DNA of 64,000 nucleotides, taken from the NCBI GenBank assembly GCA_963977005.1, contig CAXBMQ010000013.1, positions 1-64,000 of the forward strand. Direction: 5' to 3'. This DNA comes from CAXBCP01 sp963977005. Its GTDB lineage: Bacteria; Pseudomonadota; Alphaproteobacteria; MPNO01; UBA830. The notes beneath the pieces were generated by a model, which was given only the letters and a program-made list of their open reading frames with translations, ran no database searches and was not told the DNA's origin. The number at the start of each line of letters is the position of its first letter. Positions within the stretch are counted from its first letter, which is position 1. This document shows, piece after piece, positions 1 to 7,008 of this stretch. Made by a program: the position numbers and the translations under genes.

Positions 1-851
1 AGGCCGTAGGCCGCGACGATGGGGATGACCACCATGGTGATCCGGCTGCCCGGAATGCCGCCCATGGAATGCTTGTCGACGACGAGATCGGCGTCCCATT
101 CGAGGGTGGCGGAATAGTCTGCGCGGGCGCGGGCGAGATCGACGGTTTCGTCGTCGCTCAGGTTTTCGGTGACGGCGACCAGAAAATCGGCGATTTCCTG
201 GTCGCTAAACCGGCCCGACACGATATCGCCGATGACATCGCGGTATCCTGCGTGATCCAGCGCACCGCCGCCGATTTTCCGGGAAAGCAGCACACCGCTA
301 TGCGGCGCTTCGCCTTTCAGCGCGGCGACGAACCTTTCAATGCCTTCCTCGGCCGTCCCGTCATTCGAAATCGTCGTCTTTACCGCGTCTTCGGGAATCG
401 AGGCGGCATGGCGGGCGAGCCGCGTCCGTATTTCCTCCGCCGTTTCCCGGCCGCGCCCCGCGAGACGGTGGGCGAGAATGTCGGGCGAGGCCGTGACTTC
501 AAGCACGATCGCCGGCGAATACCGCGAAATCGCCTCGCCGATCACGCTGCGCGAGACATTTGCGATGACGTCGCGGCCTGCTGCAAGGTCATCGGCATAG
601 GTTGCCGGGATGGCGTATTTCAGCCCGTGGGCTTCCCAGTCGAGCATGTATTCGCCCGCCCGGTGACGGGTGTCGAACTCCGCGTCGGTGACCGCGTCGT
701 GGTCTTCGCCGCCGGCATCGTCGGGGCGTGTGATGGCACGGCGGGCAAACAGGATATCCCGGTTGCCCGCAAGCGCCGCCCGGGCGCCGTCCATCAATGT
801 GTCTTTGCCCGCCCCGCTGGGGCCGACGACGAGGAACAGTGTGCCCGGCAT
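1..851 (-). CDS. phnN: PhnN (ribose 1,5-bisphosphokinase) fused to a thymidine/AMP phosphorylase-type domain, partial
   Basis: The first 283 residues are visible and the frame runs off the left edge without a stop. Residues 1-185 read as PhnN, which phosphorylates ribose 1,5-bisphosphate to PRPP: Walker A GPSGAGKD at 10-17, followed by a guanylate-kinase-like fold. From about residue 190 the same frame enters the family of archaeal AMP phosphorylase and type-2 thymidine phosphorylases, with DKHSMGGIPGSR at 259-270 and VVIPIVAAYG. AMP phosphorylase is known to release ribose 1,5-bisphosphate from nucleotides, which is the PhnN substrate, so the fusion links consecutive steps. It starts 17 bp after the nadC stop, so the two are probably co-transcribed. 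The base phosphorolysed is unknown; AMP, another nucleotide or nicotinate mononucleotide are possible. No other phosphonate genes are in view. Confidence 0.8.
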   Translation of the reverse strand, partial: MPGTLFLVVGPSGAGKDTLMDGARAALAGNRDILFARRAITRPDDAGGEDHDAVTDAEFDTRHRAGEYMLDWEAHGLKYAIPATYADDLAAGRDVIANVSRSVIGEAISRYSPAIVLEVTASPDILAHRLAGRGRETAEEIRTRLARHAASIPEDAVKTTISNDGTAEEGIERFVAALKGEAPHSGVLLSRKIGGGALDHAGYRDVIGDIVSGRFSDQEIADFLVAVTENLSDDETVDLARARADYSATLEWDADLVVDKHSMGGIPGSRITMVVIPIVAAYG

Positions 852-868
852 CTCGGAGAGTGTCAGAC

Positions 869-1795
869 CTATTTGGAGATCGTCACGTCGAGGCCGATAT
901 CGACCGCGGGCGCGGACTGGGTCATCCGCCCGACCGAAATGGTATCGACGCCGGATTCGGCTTTTTCCCGGATCGTGTCCATGTTGATCCCGCCCGACGC
1001 CTCGGTCCTGGCGCGCCCGGCGATGAGCGCGATGCCCTTTGTCATCATCGCGGCCGACATGTTGTCGAACATGATGACGTCGGCGCCCGCCTTGGCGGCT
1101 TCCTCGACCTGTTTGAGCGTATCGCACTCGACCTCGATCTTGGTCAGGGCAGGGGTCAGGGCGCGTGCCTGGGCGACGGCCTTGGTGATCGAGCCGTGCA
1201 CGGCGATATGGTTGTCCTTGATCATCACGCCGTCGTGCAGCCCCAGGCGATGGGGGCGGCAGCCGCCGATGCAGGCCGAATATTTCGACAGCATCCGCAG
1301 ACCGGGAACGGTTTTACGGGTGTCGATCAGCTGTGCGTCGGTATGGGCGATCTTCGATGCGTATTCGTTCACAAGCGTGGCGATCCCGCACATGAACTGC
1401 AGGATGTTGAGCGAGGTGCGCTCGGCGGTCAGCAGGCCGCGGCCGGGCCCGGTGATGCGCATCAGCGATGTGCCTTTTTTCGCCAACGTGCCGTCCTTGA
1501 CCAGAACCTTGACCTTGGCCTCCGGCACCATGTGGCGGAAAACCTCCGCGGCGACCTCGATCCCGGCGATCACGATGTCCTGGCGCGTGTTCATCAGGAA
1601 ATCGGCCTTCGCATTGGCCGGGATCATGATATTCGTCGTCAGGTCCTGGATGCCGACGTCTTCCGCCACCCATTCCTCGATCATGATCTGGATTTCTTCC
1701 TTCGGCGGTAGCAGGAAGGTCGCGTCGATCGTTGTCGGGCGCGCTTTGGCGGTACGTTTAGCGGCAGGTTTCTTTGCGGGTTTCCGGGTAGCCAT
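869..1795 (-). CDS. nadC: Quinolinate phosphoribosyltransferase (nicotinate-nucleotide diphosphorylase, carboxylating)
   Basis: 308 residues. NadC converts quinolinate and PRPP to nicotinate mononucleotide, CO2 and pyrophosphate in the cytosol. The catalytic set known for the family is present: R126 (AERTSLN), R160-K161 (DTRKTVPGLR), H182-R183, K193 (IKDNH), E223 and D244 (MFDN). One motif is odd: the usual GGGxNHR reads GGCRPHR. A lysine/alanine-rich tail of about 22 residues precedes the fold; AAGGAG eight bases before the ATG supports this start. No nadA or nadB lies nearby. An 18-bp operator-like palindrome lies 25 bp upstream of the start, shared with catabolic genes in this window. That placement suggests a role beyond basal NAD synthesis. 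The related ModD family is a less likely reading. Confidence 0.85.
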   Translation of the reverse strand: MATRKPAKKPAAKRTAKARPTTIDATFLLPPKEEIQIMIEEWVAEDVGIQDLTTNIMIPANAKADFLMNTRQDIVIAGIEVAAEVFRHMVPEAKVKVLVKDGTLAKKGTSLMRITGPGRGLLTAERTSLNILQFMCGIATLVNEYASKIAHTDAQLIDTRKTVPGLRMLSKYSACIGGCRPHRLGLHDGVMIKDNHIAVHGSITKAVAQARALTPALTKIEVECDTLKQVEEAAKAGADVIMFDNMSAAMMTKGIALIAGRARTEASGGINMDTIREKAESGVDTISVGRMTQSAPAVDIGLDVTISK

Positions 1796-1819
1796 TCTGG
1801 GTTCTCCTTGTCTGGAAAG

Positions 1820-1837
1820 TCATTTGTACACAAACAA
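1820..1837 (-). promoter_or_regulatory. Putative MarR operator, site A (before nadC)
   Basis: Read on the minus strand the core is TTGTTTGTGTACAAATGA, an imperfect 9+9 palindrome that shares its left half with sites B and D. It is preceded by AATATT, a -10-like element that directly abuts the core, as AATAAT does at site E. It sits 25 bp upstream of the nadC start codon, and 117 bp upstream of the divergent amidohydrolase, which it might also affect. Confidence 0.6.
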
Positions 1838-1954
1838 ATATTCAAGAGCAAGATTTGCTGTTTGAGGCGGGGACGGAATTCCCGGGATCCTGACCATTTC
1901 CCGTGACGTTGCCATGACATGTCTGCTTTAATTGAGCAAAACAGGAGGAACACC

Positions 1955-3166
1955 ATGGATAGCGGCATCGACCATACGCGGGAATTGCGTAAGGAAATCG
2001 ATATCGAGACCGATACGCGGGAAATTCTCGCCCGCGCCAGCCGCTACGCGGAGGAACGCAATTTCAAGGACTGGCTGATCGTCGATGTCGATGCCCACCA
2101 TTCCGAGCTCAGCTCCTGGAAAGAGGTCGTCCAGTACATCGAAGACCCGGTGCTGCGCCAGACGGCGATCGAAATGCAGCACCGGACCGGCGCCGGGGCG
2201 GGGCTGTCCAACGCCGTGGGCGGCCTGCGCTATCAGGATGTCGGCGGACGCATTCCCCACCAGACGGCGCTGAAGGAGGCGGTCGACGACAACAGCGTGC
2301 ACCGCGACGTCACCCTGATGCGCCGCGTTATGGATGCGTTGAGCATCGACTGGCAGATCCTGTTTCCCGGCAACCTGCTGCAGCTCGGCCTGCATCCGCA
2401 GCCGCGCGTCGAGGTGCAATTGTCGTTCGCCTATAACCGGTTCCTGATGGAGCGCATTATCCCGGCGGAGCCACGGCTCAAAACGCTGCTGTATCTGCCG
2501 TTTTGCGAGCCGAAGGAATGCGAACGCATGGTCGAGGAATTCGGCGATCATCCCGACGTGCTGGGCTTCATGGTCACGTCGGTGCGCTACAAGTCGGTGC
2601 ATCACGACAGCTATATGCGGCTCTATGCCATGCTGGAGGAGCGCGGCAAGCCGCTGTGTTTCCATGCCGGCAATAACTGGCAGGACGAATACCTGAAACA
2701 GCTCGACACGTTCATTTCCATGCATTCGATCTCCTTCGTGCTGTGCAGCATGGTGCACCTGACGAACTGGGTGATGCACGGCCTGAATGAGCGTTTTCCC
2801 GGGCTCGATATTATCTGGACGGAAAGCGGGGTCGCGTGGATCCCGTTCATGATGCAGCGTCTCGACAACGAATACCTGATGCGTTCGTCCGAAGCGCCGG
2901 GCCTGAAAAAGCTGCCGAGCGAGTACATCACCGACATGTACTACACCACCCAGCCGATGGAACGGACCGACATGGCGCTGCTCGAAGCGACCTTCAAGGC
3001 AATGAAAGCGGAAACGCAACTTCTTTACGCAAGTGACTGGCCCCATTGGGATTTCGATGCGCCCAGCAGCGTCTATGACCTGCCGTTTCTGGAGGAGACT
3101 GCAAAACGGAATATCATGGGCCGCAACGCTGCAAGGTTGTTCGGCCAGCCCGACCCGACCGCCTGA
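1955..3166 (+). CDS. Amidohydrolase family 2 (TIM-barrel, ACMSD-like decarboxylase/hydrolase superfamily)
   Basis: 403 residues from the ATG at 1955, chosen because AGGAGG stands just before it; a longer frame from 1919 lacks such a site. The Amidohydro_2 family contains metal-dependent hydrolases and non-oxidative decarboxylases. Visible motifs are IVDVDAHH near the N-terminus, LCFHAGNNW mid-protein, the IIWTESGVAWIP strand and ASDWPHWDFD near the C-terminus, which carries the usual metal-ligand Asp. A paralogue of the same length lies at 56936-58177 with near-identical blocks (FMVTSVR, AYNR, SSExPxLKKLPS). It is divergent from nadC and next to ubiD. One inferred role is decarboxylation of 2-formylglutarate in nicotinate breakdown, but the substrate is not readable from sequence. 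Confidence 0.8.
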   Translation: MDSGIDHTRELRKEIDIETDTREILARASRYAEERNFKDWLIVDVDAHHSELSSWKEVVQYIEDPVLRQTAIEMQHRTGAGAGLSNAVGGLRYQDVGGRIPHQTALKEAVDDNSVHRDVTLMRRVMDALSIDWQILFPGNLLQLGLHPQPRVEVQLSFAYNRFLMERIIPAEPRLKTLLYLPFCEPKECERMVEEFGDHPDVLGFMVTSVRYKSVHHDSYMRLYAMLEERGKPLCFHAGNNWQDEYLKQLDTFISMHSISFVLCSMVHLTNWVMHGLNERFPGLDIIWTESGVAWIPFMMQRLDNEYLMRSSEAPGLKKLPSEYITDMYYTTQPMERTDMALLEATFKAMKAETQLLYASDWPHWDFDAPSSVYDLPFLEETAKRNIMGRNAARLFGQPDPTA

Positions 3167-3184
3167 CCAAAGGAGACAGATACG

Positions 3185-3508
3185 ATGATCACCGTTCTCG
3201 CTACCTACAAACTACCCGCCGGCATGGACCGCGCGGCTGCCGCCAAACTGTCCGAATCCGCGGCCCCCAAATTCCAGGCGCTGGCCGGGCAGGGCCTGCG
3301 CACCAAGCATTTCCTGTACCAGGAGGCCGACGGCCTCGGCGGCGGTTTCTACGCGTGGGAGACGCGCGAGGCAGCGGAAGCGTTCCACTGCGAGGCCTGG
3401 CTCGATTCCATGGAAGAACGCATGGGCTCACGCCCCGAACTGACGTTCTTCGAGACCGCCGTGGTGGTCGATAACGCCGCGGGCGAGGTGCAGGTCCAGG
3501 CGGCTTAG
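3185..3508 (+). CDS. Small ferredoxin-like-fold protein (YdhR/antibiotic-monooxygenase-like)
   Basis: 107 residues beginning 18 bp after the amidohydrolase stop, with AGGAGA upstream, so probably the second gene of that operon. The pattern of an N-terminal strand (MITVLATYKL), a helix, then GGGFYAWETREAAEAF is typical of small dimeric alpha-beta barrel proteins of the YdhR/ABM type, which act as monooxygenases, isomerases or binding proteins. No catalytic residue can be assigned with certainty. The link to the amidohydrolase substrate is inferred from position only. Confidence 0.65.
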   Translation: MITVLATYKLPAGMDRAAAAKLSESAAPKFQALAGQGLRTKHFLYQEADGLGGGFYAWETREAAEAFHCEAWLDSMEERMGSRPELTFFETAVVVDNAAGEVQVQAA

Positions 3509-3535
3509 GCGGCGCCTTCCGGCAGGATGGCTGGA

Positions 3536-3554
3536 CCCCGGGACAAGCCCGGGG
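3536..3554. repeat. Solo palindromic repeat (CCCGGG arms)
   Basis: CCCCGGG and CCCGGGG arms around a short loop, followed by GTGACAA. It is a member of the same dispersed family as the repeats that flank the GIY-YIG gene and those at 3990 and 39593. It sits between two genes, where it may also fold as a transcription-ending hairpin. Confidence 0.7.
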
Positions 3555-3585
3555 TGACAATTGGTTTTACCGGTGGGGAAAACCT

Positions 3586-3962
3586 ACACTCGGTGTCATC
3601 CCGGCCTTGTGCCGGGATCCAGATGGATATTTCTGATGGAGTATTTCGTCTACATCTTGGCGAGCAGGCGCAACGGAACGCTGTACGTTGGTGTAACGAA
3701 TGATCTGGCTCGGCGGGTCTATGAACACCGGACCGGTGCGGTTGACGGGTTTACGCGGAAATACAACGTGAAAAGGCTCGTCTGGTATGAGACTCATTCA
3801 GACGTCGAGAGAGCGATTGCGCGTGAGAAAACGATCAAGCGGTGGCCGCGACGTTACAAACTCAATGTCATCGAAAAGATGAATCCGGAATGGGATGATC
3901 TTTACGAAGTATTGAATCAGTGAGTCTGGATCCCGGGACAGGCCCGGGATGACACCGAGTGT
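3586..3962 (+). mobile_element. Candidate 377-bp mobile unit: GIY-YIG gene between near-identical inverted repeats
   Basis: The left end (3586-3625) and the reverse complement of the right end (3922-3962) start with the same 15 bases, ACACTCGGTGTCATC, and continue with the same CCGG...CCGGGATCCAG palindrome, giving about 40 bp of near-perfect terminal inverted repeat. The only gene inside is a GIY-YIG nuclease. No target-site duplication was evident. Solo copies of the palindrome lie at 3536, 3990 and 39593-39667. The arrangement recalls REP elements with their RAYT gene, but with a different nuclease; mobility is inferred. Confidence 0.5.
3636..3923 (+). CDS. GIY-YIG domain protein (UPF0213/SLX1-like small endonuclease)
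   Basis: 95 residues from the ATG at 3636, which opens directly onto the domain (MEYFVYILAS). GIY-YIG signatures are visible: YVYIL-type first strand, LYVGVTNDLARRVYEH and the downstream Glu in the VWYETH region, followed by the REKTIKRW helix common to this small family. These stand-alone domains are predicted DNA nucleases. The reading frame could extend upstream to 3561, but that part only translates the palindromic repeat. The gene is enclosed by inverted repeats, which suggests it travels with them. Confidence 0.85.
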   Translation: MEYFVYILASRRNGTLYVGVTNDLARRVYEHRTGAVDGFTRKYNVKRLVWYETHSDVERAIAREKTIKRWPRRYKLNVIEKMNPEWDDLYEVLNQ

Positions 3963-3989
3963 GAGTTTCCCGCAGAGGCACTCTCAACC

Positions 3990-4018
3990 GTCATCCCAGC
4001 CTTGTGCCGGGATCCAGT
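3990..4018. repeat. Solo palindromic repeat (GTCATCCC...GGGATCCAG type)
   Basis: Contains GTCATCCCAGCC and GCCGGGATCCAG arms around TTGT. It is nearly the same sequence as the left inverted repeat of the GIY-YIG unit, in the same orientation, and lies 19 bp beyond the end of ubiD. Confidence 0.7.
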
Positions 4019-4036
4019 CTATCCTTCTTCGGGCCC

Positions 4037-5443
4037 CTAACGCTTCTGGCGTACCTGGGACAACAGGTCGTTCAGGCCGTCGTCGTCCTTGCCCATCGGC
4101 TTCACCCGGCTGAACTTGTCGCGTTCCGCGCCGCGCCAGGTGGCGGGCTTGGTGGCGTCGATGGCGAGTTTGCCGCCGATGCGCATCACGGTGTAGTCGT
4201 CCTTCACCTCGGGGATGGAGATATCGAGCGGGTGCAGGCGCGATCCGGGGAACATGTGGGTCATGGTCGCGGGGTCGCAACGGCAGGCGATGGCCCAGAG
4301 GACCTCTTCGGCGTTGTAGATATCGACGTCCTCGTCCACGGCGATGGCGATCTTGACGTGCAGGTTGGGGCCGGTCAGCGCAGACAGCAGGGTGTCGCGC
4401 ACCTGGCCGTCCCATTTCGCTTCCATCTGGATGATCATCATGAACTGCGACGCCCATGGCGGCACGAAGACGTCGAGGATGTTGGTGTTGCCGTGGGTTT
4501 CCTTCAGCCGGTTGTAATAGGTTGCCTCCATCGGCAGCGTGATCAGCGGCTGGTGGTCGGTGAACCACGTCGCCTGCATGTGGCGGAAGATCGGATCCTT
4601 GCGGTGGGTGATGCCGGTGATCTGGAACACCGGGGCAGGGCCCTCGGCGCCGGCGCCGAACGTGGTGAATTCGCCGAACGGGCCTTCGGGTGCGCGGTCA
4701 TGCGGATGCACCAGCCCTTCGATGACGACCTCGGCATGGGCGGGCACCTCCAAATCGATGGTGTCGGCCTTGATCATCTCGATGTCCTCGCCGAGGATTC
4801 CCGCCCCGTATTCCAGCTCGTCGAAATCCTCGTGCTTGCCGGACCAGTTCGACATGATCTCGTAGACCGGGTGCAGGCCGATCGCGAAGGCCATCGGCAT
4901 GGGTTCGTCCTTGGCGACGTATTTCATGTAATGGGCATAGTTGTGCCGCGCGGCCATCCAGAACGTCGCCTTTTGCGGATCGTCGGTCAGCATCATGCGG
5001 ATGATGGCCTCGTTGCGGATGCCGGTTTCCGGATCCTTCGTGATCGTGATGCCGGAACCGAGATAGCGCCCGCCGTCGCCGTGGCTGTGCTGCGGGATCG
5101 GCAGCGCGTGGAGGTCGATGTCGTCGCCCAGCATCTTGACCTCCTTGACCGGGCCGTCATCCACCATCACGGATTTGCCGCGCTTGGTCGCCATCTGTTC
5201 GGCAAGGTAGGGGCAGACCTCGTTCGCCTTGTCGAGGCCGAACGCGGCGGCCTGCCCGGCGCGGTCCTTGATCAGGATGTCGGTCAGCCGCCAGTCGGGA
5301 AAGCCAGTCATGTTGTGGAACATCAGCGGCCCCTGGCTCTCGGAACACAGGTAGCCCACCTGGGTCAACGGATCGACGGGGTCATGGATATGCAGCATTC
5401 TGTTATCGACGGATTCGAGAAAAGTGCGAAGTGAATGCGGCAT
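4037..5443 (-). CDS. ubiD: UbiD-family decarboxylase
   Basis: 468 residues, in the usual size range of UbiD enzymes, which use prenylated FMN to (de)carboxylate unsaturated or aromatic acids. Family landmarks are visible: GRYLGSGITITKDPETG with following RNEAIIRMM (cofactor and metal site), PEGPFGEFT carrying the catalytic Glu, and a C-terminal SRLHPLD block. GGGAG lies upstream of the ATG. A MarR-type palindrome lies 95 bp upstream, so expression probably follows the nicotinate genes. A second UbiD, clearly divergent, begins at 62440. Substrate is unknown; the enol form of 2-formylglutarate is one inferred candidate. No UbiX (prFMN synthase) gene is in the window. Confidence 0.85.
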   Translation of the reverse strand: MPHSLRTFLESVDNRMLHIHDPVDPLTQVGYLCSESQGPLMFHNMTGFPDWRLTDILIKDRAGQAAAFGLDKANEVCPYLAEQMATKRGKSVMVDDGPVKEVKMLGDDIDLHALPIPQHSHGDGGRYLGSGITITKDPETGIRNEAIIRMMLTDDPQKATFWMAARHNYAHYMKYVAKDEPMPMAFAIGLHPVYEIMSNWSGKHEDFDELEYGAGILGEDIEMIKADTIDLEVPAHAEVVIEGLVHPHDRAPEGPFGEFTTFGAGAEGPAPVFQITGITHRKDPIFRHMQATWFTDHQPLITLPMEATYYNRLKETHGNTNILDVFVPPWASQFMMIIQMEAKWDGQVRDTLLSALTGPNLHVKIAIAVDEDVDIYNAEEVLWAIACRCDPATMTHMFPGSRLHPLDISIPEVKDDYTVMRIGGKLAIDATKPATWRGAERDKFSRVKPMGKDDDGLNDLLSQVRQKR

Positions 5444-5538
5444 GTCTGACGGCTCCCGTTTGTGTTGTTAGGGCATAAATATACCGCGCGATTTGCGCGG
5501 TGCACGTGCAGAATTCGCAGTGCCGATCGCCGGAAAGA

Positions 5539-5556
5539 TTGTTTGTGTACATACAA
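5539..5556 (-). promoter_or_regulatory. Putative MarR operator, site B (before ubiD)
   Basis: TTGTTTGTGTACATACAA, a 9+9 palindrome with one central mismatch pair per arm. It lies between divergent ubiD (95 bp) and gcdH (150 bp). Reading toward ubiD, CTTGCAT stands about 16-20 nt before the core, a spacing like the TTGACA hexamers at other sites, so ubiD is the more likely target. Confidence 0.6.
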
Positions 5557-5564
5557 GTTTGCGG

Positions 5565-5584
5565 ATATGCTTATGCAAGCATAT
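5565..5584. promoter_or_regulatory. Perfect 8+8 inverted repeat between ubiD and gcdH
   Basis: ATATGCTT and AAGCATAT arms separated by ATGC. It lies nine bases from operator site B. ATATAAAT at its right edge could serve as a -10 for gcdH. It may bind a second regulator; it resembles a dimeric repressor site but I cannot name the protein. Confidence 0.4.
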
Positions 5585-5706
5585 AAATTGTTTTAAGCTT
5601 AAAATAACTGGTGACCGTATGGCGGCGGCATATTATGCTCCGCCCTATAGATGGAATTCGAACCGCCCCTGACGACCGGGGCGACGATCAGTGAAAGGAA
5701 TGACAG

Positions 5707-6921
5707 ATGGCGACGAACGCAGCAGAGGCCGGCGGCCACACACCGCGCAAATGGGGCACTTTCAACTGGGAAGACCCAATGGCGCTGGACAGCCTCCTGA
5801 CCGAGGAAGAGCGCATGGTCCAGGAAACCGCGCGTCAATACGCCCAGGAAAAGCTGATGCCGCGCATCGTCGATGCCTATAACGAGGAACGCGAGGATCC
5901 CGATCTTATCCCCGAAATGGGCGAGCTCGGCCTGCTCGGCCCGACGATCCACGGCTATGGCTGCGCCGGGGTTTCGTATGTTTCCTACGGCCTGATCGCG
6001 CGCGAGATCGAGAAGGTGGATTCGTCCTACCGCTCGACGCTTTCGGTCCAGTCCAGCCTGGTGATGTGGCCGATCTACAATTACGGCACCGAAGCCCAGC
6101 GCGAAAAATACCTGCCCAAGCTCGCCAGCGGCGAATGGGTCGGCGCGTTCGGCCTGACCGAGCCCGATCACGGCTCCGATCCGGGCGGCATGAAAACCCG
6201 CGCGAAAAAGGTCGATGGCGGCTATCAGCTCAACGGCGCCAAGATGTGGATTTCGAATTCGCCGCTGGCCGACGTGTTCGTGGTCTGGGCGAAGGACGAC
6301 GAAGACGTCATCCGCGGCTATATCCTGGAACGCGGCATGGAAGGCCTGTCGACACCGAAGCTCAAGAACAAGCTGAGCCTGCGGGCGTCGACGACCGGCG
6401 AAATCGTCATGGATAACGTCTTCGTGCCGGACGAGAACTGGCTGCCGGAAGCCCGCGGTCTCGGCGGGCCGTTCGGCTGCCTGAACAACGCCCGCTACGG
6501 CATCGCCTGGGGCGCGCTGGGGGCAGCCGAATTCTGCTGGCGCGCGGCGCGCGAATACGCGCTGGAGCGGACCCAGTTCGGCAAGCCGCTGGCGTCCTAC
6601 CAGCTGGTGCAGAAAAAGCTCGCCGACATGCAGACCGATATCTTCATCGGCTACCAGTCCTGCCTGCAGATGGGCCGGATGATGGACGAAGGCACCTGCG
6701 CGCCGGAACTGATCTCGATGCTGAAGCGCAATTCGACCGGCAAGGCCCGCGATATCTGCCGCGATGCCCGCGACATCCACGGCGGCAACGGCATCACCGA
6801 CGAATATCACGTGATGCGCCACATGATGAACATGGAAACCATCTTCACCTACGAGGGCACGCACGACATCCACGCCCTGATCCTCGGCCGCGCGCAGACC
6901 GGCATTCAGGCGTTCTTTTAA
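5707..6921 (+). CDS. gcdH: Glutaryl-CoA dehydrogenase
   Basis: 404 residues. The enzyme oxidises and decarboxylates glutaryl-CoA to crotonyl-CoA, passing electrons to ETF. The acyl-CoA dehydrogenase fold is complete: FGLTEPDHGSDPGGM (flavin and substrate contact), WISNSPLADVFVVWA, RTQFGKPLASYQLVQ, and the catalytic Glu383 in TYEGTHDIHALILGRAQTG, a C-terminus characteristic of the glutaryl-CoA branch. AAAGGAA precedes the ATG. The next gene is a family III CoA-transferase suited to making glutaryl-CoA. In the Azorhizobium-type nicotinate route this pair performs the last two dedicated steps. It could equally serve lysine or tryptophan catabolism. Confidence 0.9.
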   Translation: MATNAAEAGGHTPRKWGTFNWEDPMALDSLLTEEERMVQETARQYAQEKLMPRIVDAYNEEREDPDLIPEMGELGLLGPTIHGYGCAGVSYVSYGLIAREIEKVDSSYRSTLSVQSSLVMWPIYNYGTEAQREKYLPKLASGEWVGAFGLTEPDHGSDPGGMKTRAKKVDGGYQLNGAKMWISNSPLADVFVVWAKDDEDVIRGYILERGMEGLSTPKLKNKLSLRASTTGEIVMDNVFVPDENWLPEARGLGGPFGCLNNARYGIAWGALGAAEFCWRAAREYALERTQFGKPLASYQLVQKKLADMQTDIFIGYQSCLQMGRMMDEGTCAPELISMLKRNSTGKARDICRDARDIHGGNGITDEYHVMRHMMNMETIFTYEGTHDIHALILGRAQTGIQAFF

Positions 6922-6943
6922 GCGTCGGAACAGGACAGAATGG

Positions 6944-6973
6944 AAACGGGCGGACCCTGAAATCCGCCCGTTT
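6944..6973 (+). terminator. Hairpin between gcdH and the CoA-transferase gene
   Basis: An 11-bp perfect stem, AAACGGGCGGA pairing with TCCGCCCGTTT around an 8-nt loop, followed by a short T-containing tail. It could terminate or attenuate transcription from gcdH into the next gene. Confidence 0.55.
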
Positions 6974-7008
6974 CTGCGTTTGGCGCGCAACCACGTTCGG
7001 ATACTGAT

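Noticed and set aside
69..1865. Long plus-strand open frame opposite nadC and phnN
   Set aside because: Composition artefact of GC-rich codons; the minus-strand frames carry clear NadC and PhnN motifs and good ribosome sites.
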